NCBI GenBank assembly: GCA_046049665.1
Contig: JBJOQW010000156.1
Location: 1 to 11,706 of the forward strand
From: JAAFHS01 sp046049665
GTDB lineage: Bacteria; Pseudomonadota; Alphaproteobacteria; Rhodobacterales; Rhodobacteraceae
Direction of reading: 5' to 3'
Length of the DNA stretch: 11,706 nucleotides
The position numbers were made by a program, and so were the translations under genes. Each line of letters begins with the position of its first letter. Position 1 is the stretch's first letter. This document shows positions 1 through 6,286 of this stretch, one piece after another. The notes under the pieces were generated by a model, which saw nothing but the letters and a program-made list of their open reading frames with translations, made no database searches and was not told the origin of the DNA.

Positions 1-535
1 CAAAGACCTGGGCAAGGGCGGCAAACACGGCGGATGACAAGACCAGCATCGCGCCGAAAGCCTGTGCATGGCCCGCGCCGCCATCCAGCACCGACAGGCG
101 GGGGGACAGCACGATCATCACGCCAAGCAGGCCAAGGGCGACGGCGGTGATGCGGAAGGCGCGCACCTGTTCGCCCAGAAACATGGCGGCAAAGACAACG
201 GTCAGCAGGGGGGCGGCATAGCCGATGGCGGTGACTTCGGGCAGGGGCAGGTAGGCAAGGCCCGCAAAGCCAAGGCCCATGGCCAGCGTGCCGACAAAGC
301 CGCGCCAGAAATGGCCCATGGGGGCCACGGCGCGAAAACCGGTGGTCAGTTCATGCCGCATGGCCAGCCAGGCGACAATCACGGGAATGGCAAAGAAGGA
401 CCGGAAGAACACGGTCTGGCCGGGGGGCACATGGGCAGAGACGGCCTTGATCAGCGAGGCCATGACGATGAACACAAGCACGGATGCAAGTTTCAGGGCG
501 ATGCCGCGCAAGGGGCGTTGGACGGTGGTTTCCAT
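1..535 (-). CDS. EamA/DMT-family transporter, C-terminus cut by window edge
   Basis: An inner-membrane protein of the drug/metabolite transporter superfamily; the substrate cannot be told from sequence. The 178 visible residues start METTVQRPLRG and form hydrophobic stretches at about 14-33, 40-58, 76-96, 100-120, 127-145 and 157-178. This is the helix spacing of the first EamA repeat (family members are about 290-300 residues with two five-helix repeats), so the second repeat lies to the left of the window. Typical EamA features are the FFRS segment near residue 45, the Pro/Glu-containing 'LPLPEVTAI' turn near 98-104 and GEQ at the end of helix 4 (121-123). The start is the ATG at 533-535; no strong Shine-Dalgarno is visible. 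It is divergent from ade with 90 bp between the starts. Family call is firm, substrate unknown. Confidence 0.85.
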   Translation of the reverse strand, partial: METTVQRPLRGIALKLASVLVFIVMASLIKAVSAHVPPGQTVFFRSFFAIPVIVAWLAMRHELTTGFRAVAPMGHFWRGFVGTLAMGLGFAGLAYLPLPEVTAIGYAAPLLTVVFAAMFLGEQVRAFRITAVALGLLGVMIVLSPRLSVLDGGAGHAQAFGAMLVLSSAVFAALAQVF

Positions 536-582
536 CTGGGCAGATGGCCATGTTGAGGCACGATGTTCAAGGCCACTGGACG

Positions 583-597
583 GCATGGCAGCCATGC
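583..597. promoter_or_regulatory. 15-bp palindrome in the divergent transporter/ade intergenic region
   Basis: GCATGGC-A-GCCATGC is a perfect inverted repeat with 7-bp arms around one base. It lies 28 bp before the ade start codon, within the 90-bp gap between two divergent genes. That is a place where a dimeric repressor could act on either gene. No convincing -35/-10 pair is visible on either strand here, so the operator role is only inference. Confidence 0.3.
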
Positions 598-611
598 GTT
601 CTTCTGGGGGC

Positions 612-618
612 AAAGGAG
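612..618 (+). promoter_or_regulatory. Shine-Dalgarno fixing the ade start
   Basis: AAAGGAG ends 7 bases before the ATG at 626-628. It supports that start rather than the in-frame ATG at 563, whose extra 21 residues do not look like the family N-terminus. Confidence 0.75.
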
Positions 619-625
619 ATGCGCC

Positions 626-2323
626 ATGCCCGTACCACTGGAAACGCTGATCGCCGCAGGCCGGGGCGATGCGCCCGCCGATATCGTGCTGCGGGGGGGG
701 CGGGTCTTTGACCTGATCACGGGTGATCTGGTCGAATCGGATGTGGCGATTGTGGGCGATACGATCGTGGGGGTGTTTGGCAATTATGACGCGGCCCGCG
801 TGGTGGATGTGACGGGCCGGATCATCATGCCGGGTTTCATTGACACGCATCTGCATGTCGAAAGCTCGCTTGTGACACCCTTGGAGTTTGACCGATGTGT
901 CACGCCGCGGGGGGTGACAACGGCGATTTGTGACCCGCACGAAATTGCGAATGTGCTGGGCCTGCCGGGCATTCAGTATTTCCTTGCGGCATCGGCGCAT
1001 ACGCTGATGGATTTGAAGGTGCAGCTGTCATCTTGCGTGCCCTCGACGCATATGGAAACGGCCGGGGCGCGGCTGGAGGCAGCTGATCTGGTGCCGCTGA
1101 TGGACCACCCGGCGGTGATCGGGCTGGCAGAGTTCATGAACTTTCCGGGTGTGCTGGCGCGCGATCCGGGGTGCATGGCGAAGCTGGCGGCATTTCGGGG
1201 GCGGCATATTGACGGGCACGCGCCGCTTTTGCGGGGCAATGATCTGAACGGCTATATCGCGGCAGGCATCCGGACAGAACATGAGGCGACAAGCTATGAA
1301 GAGGGGCTGGAGAAGCTGCGCAAGGGGATGCGGGTGCTGATCCGCGAGGGGTCAGTCAGCAAGGACCTGCACGCGTTGGCGCCCTTGCTGACGGAACGCT
1401 TCGCGCCCTATCTGGCCTTCTGCACGGATGACCGAAACCCGCTGGATATCGCGGAACATGGGCATCTGGATTACATGATCCGCACGGCGATTGCGCTTGG
1501 CGCGCCGCCGCTGGCTGTGTACCGGGCGGCAAGTCTGAGCGCGGCCGAGGCCTTTGGGCTAAAGGACCGGGGGTTGGTGGCACCGGGCAAACGGGCCGAT
1601 CTGGTGGTGATTGACAGCCTGGAAGGCTGCCATGCCAGCATGGTCTTTGCGGGCGGGGTGGAGGCGACGGATGCGGCCTTTGCGGCGCGGGGGCATGTAG
1701 AGCCGGTGGGGCGGCATTCGGTGAAGGCGCCGCCGGTGGTGGCGGGCGATTTCCGCACGGGGGGCAACCGGGTAGAGACGCCGGTGATCGGGATCATTCC
1801 GGGCAAGATCATCACGGAGCATCTGACCTTTGATGTGGCCCCGGTGGATGGCGACAAGCGGCCGGATGTCGTGCGGGATCTGGTGAAGATCGCGGTGATC
1901 GAGCGGCACGGGGTGAACGGCAACAAGGCGACGGGGTTTGTGAAGGGGTTCGGCCTGCAGCGCGGGGCGATTGCGGGGACGGTGTGCCATGACCATCATA
2001 ACATCGCGGTGGTGGGGGCGGATTACGCGGATATGGCGCTGGCGGTGACGCGGCTGGGGCAGATCGAGGGTGGGTTTGTGGTGGTTCAGGATGGGGTGGT
2101 GCTGGCCGAAGTGGCGCTGCCGGTGGCGGGGCTGATGAGCCTTGAGCCGTTCGAGGTGGTGCGGGATGGGCTGGTGGCGCTGCGGGCGGCGGCAAGATCG
2201 CTGGGGGTGACGCTGGAAGAGCCGTTCCTGCAGCTGGCCTTCCTGTGCCTGCCGGTGATCCCGCATCTGAAGATCACGGATATGGGGATGGTCGATGTGG
2301 ACCGGTTTGAAGTGATGCCCTGA
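626..2323 (+). CDS. ade: adenine deaminase
   Basis: Deaminates adenine to hypoxanthine and ammonia in purine salvage; cytoplasmic, metal-dependent, amidohydrolase superfamily. The 565 residues match the usual length of about 560-600. Visible landmarks are the metal-binding HLH at 75-77 inside GFIDTHLHVESS, DPHEIANV at 103-110, a conserved Glu in AEFMNFPG near 169, HIDGHAP at 194-200, CTDDRNPLD at 266-274, the usual 'GLVAPGKRADLVV' strand return of amidohydrolases, and the Ade-specific C-terminal domain with 'GNKATGFVKGFGLQRGAIAGT' followed by CHDHHN. All expected catalytic segments are present, so it looks functional. The start is the ATG with a strong Shine-Dalgarno; an upstream in-frame ATG at 563 is rejected. 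It appears to be a single-gene transcript, with a divergent transporter upstream and a terminator directly after the stop. The neighbouring transporter could carry a purine, but nothing in the sequence shows this. Confidence 0.96.
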   Translation: MPVPLETLIAAGRGDAPADIVLRGGRVFDLITGDLVESDVAIVGDTIVGVFGNYDAARVVDVTGRIIMPGFIDTHLHVESSLVTPLEFDRCVTPRGVTTAICDPHEIANVLGLPGIQYFLAASAHTLMDLKVQLSSCVPSTHMETAGARLEAADLVPLMDHPAVIGLAEFMNFPGVLARDPGCMAKLAAFRGRHIDGHAPLLRGNDLNGYIAAGIRTEHEATSYEEGLEKLRKGMRVLIREGSVSKDLHALAPLLTERFAPYLAFCTDDRNPLDIAEHGHLDYMIRTAIALGAPPLAVYRAASLSAAEAFGLKDRGLVAPGKRADLVVIDSLEGCHASMVFAGGVEATDAAFAARGHVEPVGRHSVKAPPVVAGDFRTGGNRVETPVIGIIPGKIITEHLTFDVAPVDGDKRPDVVRDLVKIAVIERHGVNGNKATGFVKGFGLQRGAIAGTVCHDHHNIAVVGADYADMALAVTRLGQIEGGFVVVQDGVVLAEVALPVAGLMSLEPFEVVRDGLVALRAAARSLGVTLEEPFLQLAFLCLPVIPHLKITDMGMVDVDRFEVMP

Positions 2324-2326
2324 GGG

Positions 2327-2350
2327 GTGTCCCATGATGGGACATGTTTT
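2327..2350 (+). terminator. intrinsic terminator of ade
   Basis: A 7-bp perfect stem (TGTCCCA at 2328-2334 with TGGGACA at 2338-2344, three-base loop), extendable by one G-T pair, is followed by TGTTTT. It begins 4 bases after the ade stop codon, the expected form and place for Rho-independent termination. Confidence 0.75.
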
Positions 2351-2471
2351 GGGGTGAATGAAATCAATCGCTTAGATTCAGAAACTCATGATTTGTTAAC
2401 TGTCTGGGCAGGCTCTGCATGATCCAGCCAGCGGCGGTGTCTGGTTTGCGCGGATCACATGCGGAGGGAAA

Positions 2472-2539
2472 CCGATTTCTTCGAAGAAATCGGCACGGAG
2501 CCTTCGAAGGCTCCGGTCCGGAGTTTTTCAAAACTCCGG
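2472..2539. repeat. three consecutive palindromes between convergent genes
   Basis: Three inverted repeats stand one after another with 2 bp between each. The first is a perfect 22-bp palindrome (2472-2493) with core TTCTTCGAAGAA. The second is a perfect 20-bp palindrome (2496-2515) with core CCTTCGAAGG. The third is 22 bp (2518-2539) with 10-bp arms CCGGAGTTTT/AAAACTCCGG around a two-base centre. All share a TTCGAA or TTTCAA-like centre. They lie after the phosphatidyltransferase stop on minus (2549) and could act as terminators read in that direction, but none has a good T-tract. The preceding 2351-2471 stretch is AT-richer in its first half, with no gene that I can support. Confidence 0.7.
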
Positions 2540-2548
2540 GGTGCCAGA

Positions 2549-3190
2549 TTACCCCCGGCGCTTCAGCCAGCCCACAAGGCGCAGGGCGCGCCGCAGCACG
2601 GTCAGGGCAGAACCGAGTGTGACGATCCAGAGCGCGATTGCGAGCACGCTGCGGGCATCCCACCAGCCGATGATGGCAAGGGCGGCAATGACGGCGGCGG
2701 CTGTCATGGTGGCCATGCGTTGGGGTTTGGCCATGGGGCCGGAAAAATCGGACGGGGCACCGCTGGCGCGGCCAAGTTCGCGGACATAGGCGGTGAAGAC
2801 GGCGAAGGTCGCGGCGGCAAAGCCGAGGGCTGGGGCAGCCAGACCAAGGCCTGCGCCGCCCAGAATCAGGATATCGGCCACGCGGTCCGGAAATTCGTTC
2901 CAGAAGGGCCCGGAGGCTTCGCGCTTGCCGCCCTCCATGGCGACCATGCCATCAAGCAGGTTGCAGATCAGGCGCAGCTGGCAGCCAAGGGCTGCGATCA
3001 GGAACAGAAGGGCGGCGGGCCAGCCCGTGCTGGCCCCGGCCCACCAGAATGCGCCACCGGCAAGGGCGGCAAAGCCCATGGAGGCGATGGAGATGTGGTT
3101 GGGGGTGATGCGGCTGGCGGCAAGCCGCTGTGCTGCGCGTTGCGCCCAGCCAGCATTGCGGGTGGCAATGGGGCGGCGGTCGGTGTTCAT
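2549..3190 (-). CDS. CDP-alcohol phosphatidyltransferase family protein, YnbA-like
   Basis: A membrane enzyme of the family that moves a phosphatidyl group from CDP-diacylglycerol to an alcohol, making a phospholipid; the acceptor is unknown. The protein has 213 residues with several hydrophobic helices (about 33-53, 58-76, 106-135, 152-172, 178-195). The family signature is D-x2-D-G-x2-A-R-x8-G-x3-D-x3-D. Here it reads N77-LL-D80-G81-MV-A84-M85-x8-G94-PFW-N98-EFP-D102, so the first and third Asp are Asn and the Arg is Met. From memory, E. coli YnbA (function unknown) has Asn at the same two Asp positions, so this may be a subfamily hallmark rather than decay. It is the last gene of the cluster; its ATG overlaps the cytidylyltransferase stop as ATGA, which suggests coupled translation. 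Family call is strong, reaction uncertain. Confidence 0.85.
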   Translation of the reverse strand: MNTDRRPIATRNAGWAQRAAQRLAASRITPNHISIASMGFAALAGGAFWWAGASTGWPAALLFLIAALGCQLRLICNLLDGMVAMEGGKREASGPFWNEFPDRVADILILGGAGLGLAAPALGFAAATFAVFTAYVRELGRASGAPSDFSGPMAKPQRMATMTAAAVIAALAIIGWWDARSVLAIALWIVTLGSALTVLRRALRLVGWLKRRG

Positions 3191-4131
3191 ACCGCGCTCC
3201 AGTAAAAGCGGGTGAGGTGAAAGAAGATCGGGGCCGAGAAGATGACGCTGTCGAGCCGGTCAATAAACCCGCCATGGCCCGCAATCATCTGGCCCCAATC
3301 CTTGACACCACGGTCACGCTTGATGGCGCTCATCACCAAGCCGCCGAAGAAACCCATCAGGACAATGACAAAGGCCATGGCCCCTGCCTGCAGGGGCGTG
3401 AAGGGGGTGAGGAAAGACAGGCCCGCGCCGATGATGATGGCGCTGAGGGCCCCGCCGATCAGGCCTTCCCATGTTTTGGATGGTGAGAGGCTGGGGGCAA
3501 TCTTTGTGCGGCCAAAGAGCTTGCCCCAGATATACTGCGCCACGTCAGAGCCTTGGACGACCACGACAAGGAAGGCGATAAGCAGCACATTACGGCCCTC
3601 GAACCCGGGGATTTGCAAGGACAGCAGGGCGGGCACATGGCTGACGCAGAAGACGCAGACCATGAGGGCCCATTGCATTTCGGCCACGCGAGAGAGGAAG
3701 CGCCCGGTATCACCGCGCAGGGCGACGATGATGGGCATCAGCAGGAAGGCGTAGACGGGGATATAGATGGAGTAGAGGCCATACCATTCGGTCCAGATCA
3801 GCCAGTACTGAAACGGGATGACCAGAAAGAACGATGCAGCCAGTGCGAGATGGTCAGCGCGGCGGGTATCGGTCAGGGTCAGGAATTCGCGCAGGGCGGC
3901 AAAGGAGCAGACGGCAAACAGCACGCAGGCCCCGGCCTTGCCGAAGGTAAGGGCGGCGCCCATGAGGATGACCATGACCCACCATGCCTTGATGCGGTCA
4001 TTCAGATTGGCGATGACGGGGTTATCGGCGCCTTTGCGGTCGGCAAGGATGGCACCGATCAGGCTGGCGGTGACAAGCACGCCGCCAAGGCCAAGGAGCA
4101 GCAGCCACAGATCTGCCACAGCGCCGGTCAT
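3187..4131 (-). CDS. phosphatidate cytidylyltransferase (CdsA family), YnbB-like
   Basis: Expected to make CDP-diacylglycerol from phosphatidate and CTP in the inner membrane. The 314-residue protein is strongly hydrophobic, with about eight to nine membrane segments. The C-terminal part carries the CdsA signature in full: S268-AIKR-DRGVKD-...-GHGGFIDRLD ending near 294, with KR, KD, HGG and DRLD all present, preceded by 'SPSKTWEGLIGG' at 216-227. The substrate-binding machinery therefore looks intact. Position between an acyltransferase and a CDP-alcohol transferase argues for a dedicated supply of CDP-diacylglycerol (or a similar CDP-lipid) to the latter. Both ends overlap neighbours by 4 bases (ATGA). 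The genome probably has another, housekeeping cdsA elsewhere, but this window cannot show that, so no gene symbol is given. Confidence 0.92.
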   Translation of the reverse strand: MTGAVADLWLLLLGLGGVLVTASLIGAILADRKGADNPVIANLNDRIKAWWVMVILMGAALTFGKAGACVLFAVCSFAALREFLTLTDTRRADHLALAASFFLVIPFQYWLIWTEWYGLYSIYIPVYAFLLMPIIVALRGDTGRFLSRVAEMQWALMVCVFCVSHVPALLSLQIPGFEGRNVLLIAFLVVVVQGSDVAQYIWGKLFGRTKIAPSLSPSKTWEGLIGGALSAIIIGAGLSFLTPFTPLQAGAMAFVIVLMGFFGGLVMSAIKRDRGVKDWGQMIAGHGGFIDRLDSVIFSAPIFFHLTRFYWSAV

Positions 4132-4700
4132 GCGGCACCTTGCGCAGGCGCAGTGGCCATAAGGGCGGCGGTGGCACGGGCAAGGAAGGCATCCTTGGCC
4201 TCACCAGAGTGCAGATGGATGGGTTCGCCGAAAGTGACGGTGCAGATCAGGGGAATGGGGATGATTTCACCTTTGGGCATGACGCGGTTCAGATTGGCGA
4301 TCCAGACGGGCACAAGGTCGATCTCGGGGCGTTGGCGGGCGAAATGGTAGAGGCCGGATTTGAAGGGTAGCAGGCCGGTGCCAGCCATGTTGCGCTGGCC
4401 TTCAGGGAAGATGATGAGCGAGGCCCCGGCATCGGCGGCGGTGATCATTTGCGCCACGGGGTCTTCGGTGCGGGCGTCGGGGCGGCGGTCAATGAGAACG
4501 GCGTTGAACACATCGCGGCCGATGAAGCTGCGCAAGGGGCTGGTCAGCCAGTAATCGGCGGCGGCGACGGGGCGGGTCTGGTCGCGCAGTTGCGGGGGAA
4601 GGACGGTCCAGATCAGGACAAAATCGCCGTTGGAGGTGTGGTTGGCGAAATAGACGCGCTGGCGTGGGATGGGCGCACATCCGGACCAAGTGGCCTGCAC
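4128..4700 (-). CDS. lysophospholipid acyltransferase (PlsC/LPLAT family), N-terminus disrupted or non-canonical start
   Basis: Likely transfers an acyl chain to lysophosphatidate to give phosphatidate at the inner membrane. From the GTG at 4698-4700 there are 190 residues. The catalytic H-x4-D motif is NHTSNGD (H21, D26) and the second block is FPEGQR (98-103), where many relatives have FPEGTR. The stop overlaps the next gene's ATG as ATGA. The start is doubtful. The GTG has no Shine-Dalgarno, and coding-like sequence in the same frame continues about 25 codons upstream without an ATG, GTG or TTG. An ATG at 4784-4786 opens a different frame and stops after four codons. One extra base in the CCC run at 4775-4777 would join that ATG to the main frame, giving MSMPLTLARRLAAS. 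The coordinates given are the shortest supportable version; the true gene probably reaches 4786. Confidence 0.85.
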   Translation of the reverse strand: MQATWSGCAPIPRQRVYFANHTSNGDFVLIWTVLPPQLRDQTRPVAAADYWLTSPLRSFIGRDVFNAVLIDRRPDARTEDPVAQMITAADAGASLIIFPEGQRNMAGTGLLPFKSGLYHFARQRPEIDLVPVWIANLNRVMPKGEIIPIPLICTVTFGEPIHLHSGEAKDAFLARATAALMATAPAQGAA

Positions 4701-4786
4701 GGCGGTGACGGCGCGGGCAAACAGGCCGATGGCGGTTCCTGTGGCACTGGCGGCAAGGCGGCGGGCGAGGGTCAGGGCATGCTCAT
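4701..4786 (-). other. probable N-terminal coding stretch of the acyltransferase, out of frame with its ATG
   Basis: Read in the acyltransferase frame this encodes 'LTLARRLAASATGTAIGLFA' and 'RAVTAV' directly before the annotated GTG, an amphipathic or hydrophobic helix of the kind expected before the H-x4-D domain. The only ATGs (4784-4786 and 4778-4780) are one base out of frame and meet TGA at 4772-4774. Alternatives are a rare CTG start at 4773-4775, or a real or sequencing single-base deletion in the C-run. Confidence 0.55.
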
Positions 4787-4807
4787 GTGTTCTGTGACAA
4801 TGGCGTG

Positions 4808-4836
4808 ACTGTAGACGGGGTTTGAACGGCGTTCAA
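4808..4836 (-). promoter_or_regulatory. candidate promoter of the phospholipid cluster, with palindrome over the -35
   Basis: On minus, TTGAAC (4831-4836) and TACAGT (4808-4813) are 17 bases apart; each matches the sigma-70 consensus at four of six positions. The predicted start of transcription is near 4800, about 15 bases before the ATG at 4786. The -35 lies inside a 15-bp inverted repeat, TTGAACG-G-CGTTCAA (4822-4836), which could be an operator. Assignment is by eye only. Confidence 0.45.
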
Positions 4837-4887
4837 CGGGGGATTTCCGGACCTGCGGCGCAGAGTCGGTCTGAAGCCCGACCTACG

Positions 4888-4920
4888 AAAAACAAAACCG
4901 CCCCGGAGGGCGGTTTGTTT
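4888..4920 (-). terminator. intrinsic terminator after tRNA-Ala
   Basis: On minus the sequence forms AAACCGCCC / GGGCGGTTT, a 9-bp stem with a four-base loop (TCCG), followed directly by TTTTGTTTTT. The stem extends to about 13 bp if one bulged base is allowed. It begins 8 bases after the tRNA CCA end and separates the tRNA from the acyltransferase cluster. Confidence 0.88.
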
Positions 4921-4927
4921 GGGCGGT

Positions 4928-5003
<76 letters not shown>

Positions 5004-5062
5004 GCCGGATCGCCTGAGTGCCGCCGAAGCGGAACACGGGCTGATTATGGGAAGGTGCAGCG

Positions 5063-5085
5063 GGGCGCAAGGGTAAATTGCGCCC
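5063..5085 (-). terminator. hairpin after the FYDLN-acid gene, possible weak terminator
   Basis: GGGCGCAA (5063-5070) and TTGCGCCC (5078-5085) form an 8-bp perfect stem with a seven-base loop, 14 bases after the stop of the FYDLN-acid gene. No T-tract follows on minus, so it may attenuate or protect the RNA end rather than terminate. Confidence 0.35.
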
Positions 5086-5099
5086 GACCTGCGTGATTG

Positions 5100-5432
5100 T
5101 CAGACTTCGTCCTCGTCACCGGCAACATCGGCCAGTTCATCAAGCGAGACGTTGTCATCCGTGTCATCTTCCAGCAGATCATCATCGATTTCGGTATCGT
5201 CGGCGACACCGGCTTCGAGCAGATCATCATCTGCTTCGATATCGACCAGCACGTCATCATCCTTTTCAGGGGCGACGCGGGCGATGACGGAGGCCGCCAT
5301 CTTGCGGCGGACTGATTCGATATCCACCACCTCGCCCGTGTAGGGGCTGACGATGGGTGTGCGGTTCAGGTCGTAAAAGCGCTTGCCTGTGGTGGGGCAA
5401 ATGCGTTTCGTTCCCCATTCTGCCTTGGGCAT
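5100..5432 (-). CDS. FYDLN-acid (TIGR02300-type) protein
   Basis: A 110-residue cytosolic protein of unknown function from a family I know mainly from alphaproteobacteria. Residues 1-36 are the conserved block: MPKAEWGTKR, ICPTTGKRFYDLN at 11-23 (which names the family) and 'RTPIVSPYTGEVV' at 24-36. A single Cys at 12 in a CPTTG turn hints at a zinc-ribbon-like remnant, but no metal site can be shown. From about 56 to the end the chain is extremely acidic, with the repeat ADDDLLE (67-73) and IDDDLLE (82-88) spaced 15 residues apart; the DNA repeats 14 bases at 5173 and 5218. The start is the ATG at 5430-5432, preceded by AAGGGG six bases away; an in-frame ATG at 5453 would add MTTQGDS and is less likely. 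Confidence 0.92.
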   Translation of the reverse strand: MPKAEWGTKRICPTTGKRFYDLNRTPIVSPYTGEVVDIESVRRKMAASVIARVAPEKDDDVLVDIEADDDLLEAGVADDTEIDDDLLEDDTDDNVSLDELADVAGDEDEV

Positions 5433-5575
5433 GGAATCCCCTTGGGTTGTCATGCGTGAATTGCGCCCCCCCGTTGCCAGAAGACGGCGCGACTGTCAAA
5501 GGCTTTCACCCCGGACGTGAAGGGGGTAAATGGCGAGGGATGCAGCCCGAGTCAAGGGGCGTTTTGGGGGCGCAC

Positions 5576-6262
5576 GTGCCGCATTTGCCAGGAAATCCAC
5601 CGATCGAGATCACGCTGCGCCGGTCGGCCCGGTCACGGCGGTTTTCGCTGCGGGTCAGCCGGGCGGATGGGCGGGTGACGCTGACGCTGCCGCCACGGGC
5701 GCGCGAGGGCGAGGCGATGGCCTTTGTGGCGACGCAAGAGGCATGGTTGCGCCGGGCGCTGGCGGGTTTGCCGGTGGTGACGGGGGTGGGGATTGGCAGT
5801 TTGCTGCCGGTGGAAGGGCGGCTGTTGACGGTGCAAAGCGGGCCGGGGCGGGTGGTGCGGATTGACGGCGAGGCGCTGCTGGTGCCGGGGGATGCAGCGC
5901 AGGCGGGGCGGCGGGTCTGCGCGTTCCTGAAGGCCTTGGCGCGCACGCGGCTGGTGGCAGCATCGGACAGGTATGCAGCGCTGGCGGGGCGGCGGTTTGC
6001 GGCGGTGACCTTGCGCGATACGCGAACGCGTTGGGGCAGTTGCACGGCGCAAGGTGCCTTGATGTTCAACTGGCGGCTGGTGATGGCCCCGCCGGATGTG
6101 CTGGATTATGTGGCGGCACATGAGGTGGCGCATCTGATCGAGATGAACCATTCCCCGGCGTTCTGGGCAGTGGTGGCGCGCCTGCGGCCGGACTGGAAGC
6201 GGCAGCGCGACTGGCTGCGCAGTCATGGGGGTGACTTGCAGGCCTATCGGTTTGGGGATTGA
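5576..6262 (+). CDS. YgjP/DUF45-type M48-like zinc metallopeptidase
   Basis: A soluble, predicted zinc-dependent metallopeptidase of the YgjP (PF01863) family; natural substrate unknown. From the GTG at 5576 it has 228 residues, normal for the family. The N-terminal half carries the usual 'IEITLRRSARSRRFSLRVS' strands (10-28). The C-terminal half has 'RTRWGSCTAQG' (150-160), FNWRLVMAP (164-172) and the catalytic H182-E-V-A-H186 with a further His at 192 (MNHSPAFW), the expected third ligand. Start choice: the GTG has GGGGG 6-7 bases ahead and gives an N-terminus (MPHLPGNPPIE) like relatives as I remember them; the ATG at 5540 in the same frame would add 12 residues and has poorer ribosome-site spacing. 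It is divergent from the FYDLN-acid gene and is followed 24 bases later by the GntR regulator, probably in one transcript. Confidence 0.9.
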   Translation: MPHLPGNPPIEITLRRSARSRRFSLRVSRADGRVTLTLPPRAREGEAMAFVATQEAWLRRALAGLPVVTGVGIGSLLPVEGRLLTVQSGPGRVVRIDGEALLVPGDAAQAGRRVCAFLKALARTRLVAASDRYAALAGRRFAAVTLRDTRTRWGSCTAQGALMFNWRLVMAPPDVLDYVAAHEVAHLIEMNHSPAFWAVVARLRPDWKRQRDWLRSHGGDLQAYRFGD

Positions 6263-6286
6263 CGGAAGTGCGCGCGCGGTGTTGCC

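Noticed and set aside
563..625. Upstream in-frame ATG that would lengthen Ade by 21 residues
   Set aside because: There is no Shine-Dalgarno there, while AAAGGAG stands seven bases before the ATG at 626. The added residues do not resemble the family.
1559..2335. Minus-strand open frame of 258 codons opposite ade
   Set aside because: The His/Pro/Arg-rich translation has low complexity and sits wholly on ade, which has clear catalytic motifs.
2351..2471. AT-richer intergenic stretch as a possible small RNA gene
   Set aside because: No promoter pair or terminator of its own is visible beyond the ade terminator and the palindromes, so no RNA gene is called.
2459..3205. Plus-strand open frame of 248 codons over the phosphatidyltransferase
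   Set aside because: It runs through the three palindromes and is antisense to a gene with a recognisable family motif and membrane helices.
3553..4350. Plus-strand open frame of 265 codons over cdsA-like and acyltransferase genes
   Set aside because: It is antisense to the full CdsA signature and has an Asp/Gly/His-rich composition typical of shadow frames.
4865..4882. Degenerate inverted repeat GTCGG...CCGAC next to the tRNA terminator
   Set aside because: It pairs at only seven of nine positions. It may be a decayed dispersed repeat but cannot be supported from one copy.
5494..5499. Perfect TTGACA on minus upstream of the FYDLN-acid gene
   Set aside because: It is a tempting -35, but no -10-like hexamer lies 16-18 bases downstream, so no promoter is called.
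5357..5575. Long N-terminal extension of the metallopeptidase frame
   Set aside because: It would run back through the divergent FYDLN-acid gene. The GTG at 5576 (or ATG at 5540) is a better start.
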